Below, piece by piece: positions 19,992-32,376 of a DNA stretch of 47,561 nucleotides; position 1 is the stretch's first letter; each line of letters begins with the position of its first letter. A program made the translations under genes and the position numbers. The notes under the pieces were generated by a model. The model searched no databases and was not told the origin of the DNA. It saw only the letters and a program-made list of their open reading frames with translations. Source of the stretch: Rhizobiaceae bacterium (GTDB taxonomy: Bacteria; Pseudomonadota; Alphaproteobacteria; Rhizobiales; Rhizobiaceae); assembly GCA_023953775.1 (NCBI GenBank), contig JAMLJD010000029.1, positions 1 through 47,561 of the forward strand, in the 5' to 3' direction.

Positions 19992-20831
19992 ATGGGATTC
20001 CGTTTGTTGATGGCGGCGACCTTTGCGGCGGGCATGGTGCTTTCGGGCATCGCCGCCGCGCAGGACAGGGGCCAGACCTATATTTTCGAGGCCAAGGACT
20101 ACGGTGGGTCCAAGAAGCCAGCCAAGGCAAAAGAAACCCCGAAGGCCGCCAAGGCGGCCAAGAAGGCGGATGACAAGAAGGAGCTCAGCGCGGCCGAGCT
20201 CGCCAAGCTGAAGGAAAATACCGGAGAGCTGCGCAGCGGAGACCCGGTGATCAGGACAAGCATCTTCGGCCGCCCGCTCGGCCCGACCGACGCGGCGATG
20301 CTTCCCGAAACCCGGGCGCTCGACAACGTCCTGCGCAAGCGCCAGGAGAAGAAGACCTTCAAGGTGAAGGACGAGTTCGTTCCGCAGTCAGTGCCGTTCA
20401 GCGGCTACAAGGCGGGAACCATCGTCATCGACACGCAGAAGCGCTACCTCTACCTCGTCGAATCCTTCGGCTCGGCGCGGCGCTATGCCATCGCGGTCGG
20501 CCGGGAGGGCCTCGAGTTCAAGGGCAAGGCCAAGGTCGGCGACAAGCAGGAATGGCCGCGCTGGTTCCCTACCAAGGACATGCAGGAGCGCGAGCCGTCG
20601 AAATACGGACGCTACAAGGACGGCATGAACGGCGGTCCGGAAAACCCGCTCGGCGCGCGCGCCATCTATCTCTATGAGGGCAAGAAGGACACCCACGTGC
20701 GCATCCACGGCACGAACCAGCCCCAGACCATCGGCACCAATTCGTCCAACGGCTGCTTCAGGATGATCAACGACCATGTGATCGACCTGTACAACCGCGT
20801 GAAAATGGGCACGGATGTCGTTGTTTTGTGA
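19992..20831 (+). CDS. L,D-transpeptidase (YkuD domain), exported
   Basis: L,D-transpeptidases make 3-3 peptidoglycan cross-links or attach outer-membrane proteins to peptidoglycan in the periplasm. The 279-residue protein starts with a signal peptide (FRLLMAATFAAGMVLSGIAAAQ). A Lys/Ala-rich stretch (KKPAKAKETPKAAKAAKKAD) follows, and then a YkuD domain from about residue 150. The catalytic signature HGTNQPQTIG...SSNGCFRM is complete, with the nucleophile at about Cys255. I chose ATG 19992 because GAGGGA precedes it and it gives a clean signal peptide; the upstream in-frame extension is unlikely. Specificity (cross-linking or protein anchoring) cannot be read from sequence. A strong terminator follows. 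Confidence 0.9.
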   Translation: MGFRLLMAATFAAGMVLSGIAAAQDRGQTYIFEAKDYGGSKKPAKAKETPKAAKAAKKADDKKELSAAELAKLKENTGELRSGDPVIRTSIFGRPLGPTDAAMLPETRALDNVLRKRQEKKTFKVKDEFVPQSVPFSGYKAGTIVIDTQKRYLYLVESFGSARRYAIAVGREGLEFKGKAKVGDKQEWPRWFPTKDMQEREPSKYGRYKDGMNGGPENPLGARAIYLYEGKKDTHVRIHGTNQPQTIGTNSSNGCFRMINDHVIDLYNRVKMGTDVVVL

Positions 20832-20851
20832 GCGTGAATTCGCTTCCCACG

Positions 20852-20882
20852 AAAAGCCGGCGCAAGCCGGCTTTTCTTTTTT
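20852..20882 (+). terminator. Intrinsic terminator after the L,D-transpeptidase gene
   Basis: A perfect 10-base stem (AAAAGCCGGC / GCCGGCTTTT) with a 4-base GCAA loop is followed by C and six T residues. It lies 20 bases after the stop codon and isolates pyrG from the upstream gene. Confidence 0.92.
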
Positions 20883-20964
20883 GCCGGCAGCGCCTTTGGG
20901 CGGGCGCGGACGAAATCTGTAGAACGGGCTTTTTTCGCTGGCGGAATCAGGCAGCCGGCGTTAA

Positions 20965-23641
<2,677 letters not shown>

Positions 23642-23782
23642 GGCTACGCTCCCGCTGTTGCCGGGCCGGGCCGGATCTATCGGTCATCATCCCGAAGGCC
23701 GGCGGCGACTCGCCGCGCGCCCTCGCATGTGATGGCCTTGTGCGTGATTTCGGTGACGGCCCGATGACAGTGCCGGCCGCGC

Positions 23783-24688
23783 TCAGCGTCGCGATGCGCT
23801 CGGCAGAAACCGGGCGACGAGCTGTTCCATGTGGCGATTGCGTTCCTTCGCCGAATCCTCGCCCATCACCACGGCCACGATGCGCCGTCCGCCGCGATTG
23901 ACCGATGTCGCGAGATTGTAGCCCGAGGCGCGCGTGTAGCCGGTCTTGATGCCGTCGGCGCCGTCGACGGTCCGCAGCACCTCGTTATGGCCGCGGATGG
24001 TGCGTCCGTTGTAGTTGAAGCCGTCGAGCGAGAAATAGTGATAATGGTGCGGGAAGCGGCTGCGCAATGCCATGCCGAGCCGGGCCATGTCTCGCGCGGT
24101 GGTCTGTTGGGCCGGGTCCGGCAGGCCGGACGCGTTCTTGAACACCGTTCTTGACATTCCGAGCTGGCGGGCTTTCGCCGTCATCATGGCGGCGAAATTC
24201 TCTTCAGTGCCGCCGAGATGTTCCGCCACGGCCGTCGCGACGTCGTTCGCCGACTTCGTCGCCAGGGCGCGCATCGCGGTGTCCGCGTCGATCGTCTGCC
24301 CGTTCTTGAGGCCGAGCTTCGAAGGCGGTCGCCGCGCTGCGTTGGCGGAGCAGGTGATCGGCGTCGATTTCGACATGCGGCCCGAATCGATCGCCTCGAA
24401 CATCATGTAGAGCGTCATCATCTTGGTCAGCGACGCCGGGTAGCGCGTCTCGTTGGCGCTCTTGGCATAGAGGACCTGGCGCGAATTGGCGTCAATGACG
24501 ATCGCGGCATATTTCGGCGAGTCCGATACCGGGACCGGGACCTTAAGCGCTTCGGTCGTCGAACAGGCTACGGCGACAATGCCGACAAGGGCCAGGGCAG
24601 CGGATCGGACCACGTGCGGCCATGCCTTCCGGCCGGCCGCCGGTCTCGATCGGATGGAAAAGCCCAACGAACGCGCCAAACCCGCCAT
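23783..24688 (-). CDS. D-alanyl-D-alanine carboxypeptidase (peptidase S11, PBP5-like)
   Basis: S11 enzymes trim the terminal D-Ala from peptidoglycan stem peptides in the periplasm. The three penicillin-binding motifs are present: SXXK in YPASLTKMM, SXN in TKSANDVA and KTG in DGIKTGYTRASGYN. The N-terminus has a basic stretch and a hydrophobic segment (SAALALVGIVAVACSTT). It could be a signal peptide or a weak lipobox ending in Cys. The 301-residue length covers only the catalytic domain; the C-terminal beta domain and amphipathic helix of classical PBP5 are absent, which is common in rhizobial homologues. It is divergent from the VOC gene. Confidence 0.9.
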   Translation of the reverse strand: MAGLARSLGFSIRSRPAAGRKAWPHVVRSAALALVGIVAVACSTTEALKVPVPVSDSPKYAAIVIDANSRQVLYAKSANETRYPASLTKMMTLYMMFEAIDSGRMSKSTPITCSANAARRPPSKLGLKNGQTIDADTAMRALATKSANDVATAVAEHLGGTEENFAAMMTAKARQLGMSRTVFKNASGLPDPAQQTTARDMARLGMALRSRFPHHYHYFSLDGFNYNGRTIRGHNEVLRTVDGADGIKTGYTRASGYNLATSVNRGGRRIVAVVMGEDSAKERNRHMEQLVARFLPSASRR

Positions 24689-24848
24689 GATTCCCCTTGA
24701 TTGCCTGGATTCTGGGACGGCTCGCTAAACTAAAGGACGCGCGCCGCGTTTCAACCCGGGTTCAAGGCGGGTATGGGCAATAGTCGGTAGGTGTTTCGCT
24801 TTTGCAACCGAGTTGAACTTGCCGTCCGCATCGTGCAGATGCGGTGTC

Positions 24849-25736
24849 ATGAACGACAAAGTCGCCCTTGAGCCGCGCCGGATCGATCATCTCGTGCTTC
24901 CCACGCGCGATCTTTCGGCTGCGCGGGACCGCCTCGGCGCGGTCGGCTTCAATGTCGCGCCGACGGGCCGGCACCCGTTCGGCACCGTCAATTGCTGCGT
25001 CTATCTCGGTGGCGGCACGTTCCTGGAGCCGCTCGCCGTGGGCGACGAGGCGCTGGTTGCCGCCGCTTTGGACATCGGGAACGTCTTCGTGACCCGCGAT
25101 CGCAATTTTCGCGATCTGTTAGGCAACGAGGGCATTTCGGCGATCGTCGCGGCCACCGACGATGCAGCCGCCGATCATCTTGGATATCAGGAGCACGGCG
25201 TCTCGGCCGGCGACATGCTCGACTTTTCGCGCCCCTTTGCCGATGCGTCCGGCAGGTCCGATACGGCTTCCTTCAGGCTGGCGTTCTGTGCCGTTCCTGA
25301 GGTGCCAGACGCCTTCTTCTTCTCCTGTCAGCGGGTAAACGTGCCCGAAGTCGACCGCGCCGAGCTCGAATTGCATGCGAATGGCGTCTCGCGGCTTTCG
25401 CGCGTGGTCGCGGTGGCTGGCGACGCGAAGCCGCTTGCCACGGTGCTGGGTGTTCTCTTCGACGCCGAACCGGTGGACGACGGGCGTGAAACCCTTGTCG
25501 GGACTGCCAATGGCGATGTCGTCGTCGTCACCGCGGCGGCGTTCGAGCGACGCTATGGCGCGGCCGCCCCGGACGGCCAGACTGTCTGTGCGGTGGATTT
25601 CGACGTAGCGTCGCTGCCGGCGCTGGAAAAGACCCTTGATGAGGGCGGCATCGGGTATCACAGACGGGACGACATGATCGCCGTGCCGCCGGCGCCGGGA
25701 CAGGGCGCGCTGTTTTCGTTTCGGGAGAAGCCATGA
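24849..25736 (+). CDS. VOC superfamily (glyoxalase-like) protein
   Basis: The 295-residue protein begins [29 protein letters not shown]. This is the start of a glyoxalase-like VOC module, followed by [21 protein letters not shown] second, more degenerate half extends to about residue 290 ([21 protein letters not shown]). It fits the Glyoxalase_3-type domain, whose substrate is unknown. I chose ATG 24849 because the homologous part starts soon after; an in-frame extension to 24813 is possible. The stop overlaps the kdsA start as ATGA, so the two are translationally coupled. That suggests, but does not prove, a role near KDO metabolism. Confidence 0.8.
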   Translation: MNDKVALEPRRIDHLVLPTRDLSAARDRLGAVGFNVAPTGRHPFGTVNCCVYLGGGTFLEPLAVGDEALVAAALDIGNVFVTRDRNFRDLLGNEGISAIVAATDDAAADHLGYQEHGVSAGDMLDFSRPFADASGRSDTASFRLAFCAVPEVPDAFFFSCQRVNVPEVDRAELELHANGVSRLSRVVAVAGDAKPLATVLGVLFDAEPVDDGRETLVGTANGDVVVVTAAAFERRYGAAAPDGQTVCAVDFDVASLPALEKTLDEGGIGYHRRDDMIAVPPAPGQGALFSFREKP

Positions 25737-26578
25737 CCACGCCGAATGCCGCCGTGAAAGCGGGCAACGTCGCTTTCGCCAATGACGCGCCGCTGGCCCT
25801 GATTGCCGGACCGTGCCAGATGGAATCGCGCCAGCATGCCTTCGACATGGCTGGCCGTCTCAAGGCGATCACCGACCGTCTCGGCCTCGGCTTCGTCTAC
25901 AAGAGTTCCTTCGACAAGGCCAACCGCACCTCGCTTGCCGGTCGTCGCGGCCTCGGCCTCGATGCGGCGCTGCCCGTCTTCGCCGATTTGCGCAAGGAGT
26001 TCGGCGTGCCGGTGCTGACCGACATTCACGCCGTCGAGCAGTGCGCCGTCGTCGCCGATGTCGTCGACATTCTCCAGATTCCCGCCTTTCTGTGCCGCCA
26101 GACCGACCTGCTGGTTGCTGCGGCGGGCACGGGGCGCGTGGTGAACGTCAAGAAGGGCCAGTTCCTTGCGCCCTGGGACATGAGGAACGTCGTTGCGAAG
26201 ATCACCGACAGCGGCAATGCGAACGTTCTGGTGACCGAGCGCGGCGTGTCCTTCGGCTACAACACGCTGGTTTCCGACATGCGGGCCCTGCCGCTGATGG
26301 CCGAGATCGGCGCGCCGGTGATCTTCGATGCGACCCATTCCGTCCAGCAGCCGGGCGGGCAGGGCGGCTCGACCGGCGGCGAACGCCGATTCGTGGAGAC
26401 GCTGGCGCGCGCGGCGGTGGCCGTGGGTGTCGCCGGGGTCTTCATCGAAACGCATGAAGACCCCGACAACGCCCCCTCGGACGGACCGAACATGGTGCCT
26501 ATCGACCGTCTGGAGGGCCTTCTTGAACGCCTGATGGCGTTCGACCGGGTGGCCAAGGGCCAGGCCGCATTGTCGTAG
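25733..26578 (+). CDS. kdsA: 2-dehydro-3-deoxyphosphooctonate aldolase (KDO-8-P synthase)
   Basis: KdsA condenses phosphoenolpyruvate with arabinose 5-phosphate to make KDO-8-phosphate for the LPS inner core. The 281-residue TIM barrel has [40 protein letters not shown] and [17 protein letters not shown]. The cysteine in AGPCQMES marks the metal-dependent class of KdsA; the metal-independent E. coli type has Asn there. The start overlaps the VOC gene (ATGA). eno, which makes phosphoenolpyruvate, lies 1.4 kb downstream on the same strand. Confidence 0.97.
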   Translation: MTTPNAAVKAGNVAFANDAPLALIAGPCQMESRQHAFDMAGRLKAITDRLGLGFVYKSSFDKANRTSLAGRRGLGLDAALPVFADLRKEFGVPVLTDIHAVEQCAVVADVVDILQIPAFLCRQTDLLVAAAGTGRVVNVKKGQFLAPWDMRNVVAKITDSGNANVLVTERGVSFGYNTLVSDMRALPLMAEIGAPVIFDATHSVQQPGGQGGSTGGERRFVETLARAAVAVGVAGVFIETHEDPDNAPSDGPNMVPIDRLEGLLERLMAFDRVAKGQAALS

Positions 26579-26579
26579 C

Positions 26580-26705
26580 TCAATCGGCCAGCACCACGAT
26601 GGCGCCGTCGGCGCTTCCGTGCTGCTGCGGAGCAGGGTTGTCGCACGACGTGACCACGGCCGCGGCGATGAAGAACAGACTGACCAACGCTCCCAACTGT
26701 GACAT
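26580..26705 (-). CDS. Hypothetical small membrane protein or lipoprotein, 41 residues
   Basis: A short gene is read opposite its neighbours. Its ATG at 26705 is preceded by a strong purine-rich ribosome-binding site (GGAAGGGAG, about 6 bases away). It encodes MSQLGALVSLFFIAAAVVTSC and then a short polar tail (DNPAPQQHGSADGAIVVLAD). The hydrophobic stretch plus VTSC looks like a lipobox, although the usual N-terminal positive charges are missing. It starts 1 base after the kdsA stop on the other strand. I recognise no family. A longer in-frame reading to 26849 is Arg/Ala-rich and looks non-coding. Confidence 0.5.
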   Translation of the reverse strand: MSQLGALVSLFFIAAAVVTSCDNPAPQQHGSADGAIVVLAD

Positions 26706-26884
26706 GGCGAAACTCCCTTCCGTTTCGCCCCGCGCCAATCGAGGCTGCGACCGGATGGTGGCCGGATCGCGGCTGAAAGATGGAAATTTGGCAGCGGGCC
26801 GGTCCCGCCGCGCGCCGGCGGCCTTTACCGGCGCTTCGGCCCGCGCCACAATTGCGCGGACAACCCGGTCGATGATGGGCGACG

Positions 26885-29213
<2,329 letters not shown>

Positions 29214-29279
29214 GGGCGGTAACCGCCCCTTAAGCATGATCGTGGCACTGTCGGGTCCATTCAGTCGACGGATCCGCCC

Positions 29280-29600
29280 ATGTGGACACGCCAGCACAAG
29301 AAGCGCCATACCGGGGTTCTGATCGTTCCTGCGATCACCGCCCTGTTCCTGGCCTATTTCGGCTTTCACGCCTTTCAGGGCGAGTACGGGCTTTATTCCA
29401 TGTACCGACTTCAGGAGCGGACGGCGGAGCTCGAGGTCCAGCTTGCCGCCATCGAGGCGCGCCGGTCTCAACTCGAACAGAAGGTCCAGTTGCTGCATGA
29501 CGGCACTCTGGAAAAGGACATGCTCGACGAGCAGGTTCGCCGTGCGCTGAACTACGCGCACAAGGACGAGATCACCATCTTTCGGCCGCTCGGAAAATGA
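29280..29600 (+). CDS. ftsB: Septum formation initiator family protein (FtsB/DivIC)
   Basis: FtsB-type proteins connect the divisome through a coiled coil in the periplasm. The 106-residue protein has a short basic N-terminus (WTRQHKKRH), one membrane segment (about 12-30), then a predicted coiled coil (RLQERTAELEVQLAAIEARRSQLEQKVQLL). The C-terminal DEQVRRALNYAHKDEITIF fits the conserved block of the family. Its place directly after eno matches the eno-ftsB order of many proteobacteria. The stop codon lies inside an inverted repeat. Confidence 0.88.
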   Translation: MWTRQHKKRHTGVLIVPAITALFLAYFGFHAFQGEYGLYSMYRLQERTAELEVQLAAIEARRSQLEQKVQLLHDGTLEKDMLDEQVRRALNYAHKDEITIFRPLGK

Positions 29601-29624
29601 TTTAACTGGAATTCAGTTAAATCA
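29598..29624. promoter_or_regulatory. 11-bp inverted repeat at the ftsB stop, upstream of pdhA
   Basis: TGATTTAACTG and CAGTTAAATCA are perfect reverse complements around the 5-base spacer GAATT. The first TGA is the ftsB stop. The following 60 bases are strikingly AT-rich for this genome and probably contain the pdhA promoter. The element may be a weak terminator for eno-ftsB or an operator for the pyruvate dehydrogenase operon. Confidence 0.45.
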
Positions 29625-29720
29625 GCTTATCCTGTTGTTTTTCATTGTAATTATGATCATTGCAGCCATGCGTATTTGCGATGGCTCGAAAGCTGCAGCC
29701 GTGCTAGCCTCCTGATTGTC

Positions 29721-29737
29721 GGGAGGTCGTACCTCCC
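29721..29737. promoter_or_regulatory. 7-bp inverted repeat in the pdhA leader
   Basis: GGGAGGT and ACCTCCC surround a 3-base CGT spacer, 47 bases upstream of the pdhA start. It could be an operator or an RNA stem in the leader. No T-run follows, so it is not a standard terminator. Confidence 0.35.
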
Positions 29738-29783
29738 AGGATCGTCATTGTGCCCGTCAAGAGGCACGTATCGGGAGAAACGC

Positions 29784-30857
29784 ATGGCCACCGCTGCCAG
29801 GAAAGCCGAATCCAGCAAATCCGCCGCATCCCGGGGCAAGTCAAGCGCCCGGTCGAAGAGTGCGTCGTCCCTGAAGACGCCCGCGCCCTTGAACTTCAAG
29901 AAGGACGAGGAGCTGCAGGCCTATCGCGACATGCTGCTCATCCGGCGCTTCGAGGAGAAGGCTGGCCAGCTCTACGGCATGGGCTTCATCGGCGGCTTCT
30001 GCCATCTCTATATCGGCCAAGAAGCCGTTGTTACCGGGCTGCAGATGGCGCTGCGCGACGGCGATCAGATGATCACTGCCTACCGCGACCACGGCCATAT
30101 GCTGGCGATGGGCATGACACCGCGCGGCGTGATGGCCGAGTTGACGGGGCGCCGCAGCGGCTATTCCAAGGGCAAGGGCGGCTCCATGCACATGTTCTCG
30201 AAAGAGAAGAAGTTCTACGGCGGCCACGGCATTGTCGGCGCCCAGGTCTCGCTCGGCACTGGGCTGGCCTTCGCCAACCGCTACCGGGACGACAAGTCGG
30301 TGTCGCTGACCTTCTTCGGTGACGGCGCGGCCAACCAGGGCCAGGTCTATGAGAGCTTCAACATGGCCTCGCTGTGGAAGCTCCCGGTGATCTACGTCAT
30401 CGAGAACAACCGCTACGCCATGGGTACCTCGGTCCTGCGCTCCTCCGCCGAGACGGATTTCTCCCATCGCGGCATTTCGTTCAAGATTCCGGGCATCCAG
30501 GTGGATGGCATGGACGTGCGCGCCGTCAAGGCGGCCGGCGATCTGGCGACCGAATGGTGCCGCGACGGCAACGGGCCCGTCATCCTGGAAATGCAGACCT
30601 ACCGCTATCGCGGCCATTCCATGTCCGACCCGGCCAAGTATCGCTCGAAGGACGAAGTGCAGAAGATGCGCTCCGAGCACGACCCGATCGAACAGGTGAA
30701 GCAGCGCCTCATCGACAAGAAATGGGCGAGCGAGGACGAGCTGAAGGCGATTGACAAGGAAGTGCGCGACATCGTCGCCGATGCGGCGGAATTCGCGCAG
30801 ACCGATCCGGAGCCGGATGCGTCCGAGCTGTGGACCGACGTCTATGTCGAAGTCTGA
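29784..30857 (+). CDS. pdhA: Pyruvate dehydrogenase E1 component, alpha subunit
   Basis: PdhA with PdhB forms the thiamine-diphosphate E1 heterotetramer that decarboxylates pyruvate and reductively acetylates lipoyl-E2. The 357-residue protein has the family core (LQAYRDMLLIRRFEEKAGQLYGMG), KGGSMHMFSKEKKFYGGHGIVG and the ThDP motif GDGAANQGQVYESFNMA to IENNRYAMGT (about 178-215). An N-terminal extension of about 30 residues is rich in Ala, Ser, Lys and Arg and probably disordered. The start ATG 29784 has GGGAGA upstream. It is the first gene of the supra-operon with pdhB, pdhC and lpdA. Confidence 0.97.
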   Translation: MATAARKAESSKSAASRGKSSARSKSASSLKTPAPLNFKKDEELQAYRDMLLIRRFEEKAGQLYGMGFIGGFCHLYIGQEAVVTGLQMALRDGDQMITAYRDHGHMLAMGMTPRGVMAELTGRRSGYSKGKGGSMHMFSKEKKFYGGHGIVGAQVSLGTGLAFANRYRDDKSVSLTFFGDGAANQGQVYESFNMASLWKLPVIYVIENNRYAMGTSVLRSSAETDFSHRGISFKIPGIQVDGMDVRAVKAAGDLATEWCRDGNGPVILEMQTYRYRGHSMSDPAKYRSKDEVQKMRSEHDPIEQVKQRLIDKKWASEDELKAIDKEVRDIVADAAEFAQTDPEPDASELWTDVYVEV

Positions 30858-30969
30858 CCGGCATTCGCGCCGTGTTTGTCCGTCCTGAAAAACCGCACCA
30901 CCCGTCGATGCCGGCATTGCGCGTAGCCGCGGCAGCCGCATCGGACGCCAGAACCCCCGGAGCCCGCTG

Positions 30970-32361
30970 ATGCCGATCGAAATTCTCATGCCTGCGCTCT
31001 CGCCCACCATGGAAGAGGGCAACCTGTCCAAATGGGTCAAGAAGGAAGGCGACAAGGTCGCTTCCGGCGACGTGATCGCCGAGATCGAGACCGACAAGGC
31101 CACGATGGAAGTCGAAGCGGTCGACGAGGGCACCATCGGCAAGATCCTGGTCCCCGAGGGGTCGGAAGGCGTGAAGGTCAACACGCCGATCGCCGTGCTT
31201 CTGGCCGAAGGCGAGAGCGCCGACGATATCGGCAAGGCAGCCGCACCCGCGGAAAAGGCCGAACCGGCGCAAAATGCCGCTGATGACCCGGCTCCGGAAA
31301 AGCCGGCGAAGGATGCGGCCCCGGCCGCGCCGAAGACCGAAACGGCGGCTGACCCCGATATTCCCGACGGCACGGAGATGGTGCCGACCACCGTGCGTGA
31401 AGCGCTGCGCGATGCGATGGCCGAGGAGATGCGCCGCGACGACGACGTCTTCGTCATGGGCGAGGAGGTCGCGGAGTATCAGGGCGCGTACAAGATCACG
31501 CAGGGGCTGCTGCAGGAATTCGGCGCCAGGCGCGTCGTCGATACGCCGATCACCGAGCATGGCTTCGCGGGCGTCGGCGTCGGCGCGGCGATGTCGGGCC
31601 TGAAGCCGATCGTCGAATTCATGACCTTCAACTTCGCCATGCAGGCGATCGACCAGATCGTCAATTCCGCCGCCAAGACGCTCTATATGGCCGGCGGCCA
31701 GATGGGCGCGCCGATCGTCTTCCGCGGACCCAACGGCGCCGCGGCCCGCGTCGCGGCCCAGCACTCGCAGTGCTATGCCGCCTGGTACGGCCATGTGCCC
31801 GGCCTCAAGGTCGTCATGCCCTATACGGCCGCCGACGCGAAGGGCCTCCTGAAGGCCGCGATCCGCGATCCCAATCCGGTCATCTTCCTCGAGAACGAGA
31901 TTCTCTACGGTCAGACCTTCGACGTTCCGAAGCTCGAAGATTTCGTGCTGCCGATCGGCAAGGCGCGCATCCACAAGCCGGGCAGGGACGCGACCATCGT
32001 CTCCTTCGGCATCGGCATGACCTACGCGGTCAAGGCGGCCGAGGAACTGGCGGGCGAGGGGATCGACGTCGAAGTGATCGACCTGCGCACCATCCGGCCG
32101 ATGGACCTCGATACCGTGATCGAATCCGTCAAGAAGACCAACCGCCTCGTCACCGTCGAGGAAGGCTTCCCGCAATCCTCGGTCGGCGATTTCATCGCCA
32201 GCCAGGTCATGCAGCGCGCCTTCGACTGGCTCGACGCGCCGGTCATCACGGTCGCCGGCAAGGACGTGCCGATGCCTTACGCCGCCAATCTCGAAAAGCT
32301 GGCGCTGCCGAACGTCGCGGAAGTCGTCGAGGCGGTGAAAGCCGTCAGCTACAAGGCGTAA
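30970..32361 (+). CDS. pdhB: Pyruvate dehydrogenase E1 component, beta subunit, with N-terminal lipoyl domain
   Basis: The 463-residue protein is a fusion. Residues 1-80 form a lipoyl domain ([20 protein letters not shown], lipoyl Lys43 in IETDKATME). A Glu/Ala/Pro-rich linker runs to about 135, and the E1-beta transketolase-type domain starts at [16 protein letters not shown]1-beta landmarks are [20 protein letters not shown] and [16 protein letters not shown] lipoyl domain on E1-beta is a known alphaproteobacterial feature. Its DNA and protein closely resemble the first domain of the next gene, pdhC. The 112-base gap after pdhA contains nothing recognisable. Confidence 0.96.
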   Translation: MPIEILMPALSPTMEEGNLSKWVKKEGDKVASGDVIAEIETDKATMEVEAVDEGTIGKILVPEGSEGVKVNTPIAVLLAEGESADDIGKAAAPAEKAEPAQNAADDPAPEKPAKDAAPAAPKTETAADPDIPDGTEMVPTTVREALRDAMAEEMRRDDDVFVMGEEVAEYQGAYKITQGLLQEFGARRVVDTPITEHGFAGVGVGAAMSGLKPIVEFMTFNFAMQAIDQIVNSAAKTLYMAGGQMGAPIVFRGPNGAAARVAAQHSQCYAAWYGHVPGLKVVMPYTAADAKGLLKAAIRDPNPVIFLENEILYGQTFDVPKLEDFVLPIGKARIHKPGRDATIVSFGIGMTYAVKAAEELAGEGIDVEVIDLRTIRPMDLDTVIESVKKTNRLVTVEEGFPQSSVGDFIASQVMQRAFDWLDAPVITVAGKDVPMPYAANLEKLALPNVAEVVEAVKAVSYKA

Positions 32362-32376
32362 GGGGAGGCCCAACCG

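Noticed and set aside
29214..29228. GGGCGG-TAA-CCGCCC stem directly after eno as a terminator.
   Set aside because: The T-run is absent and ftsB follows closely on the same strand, so it probably does not terminate; it may only shape the mRNA.
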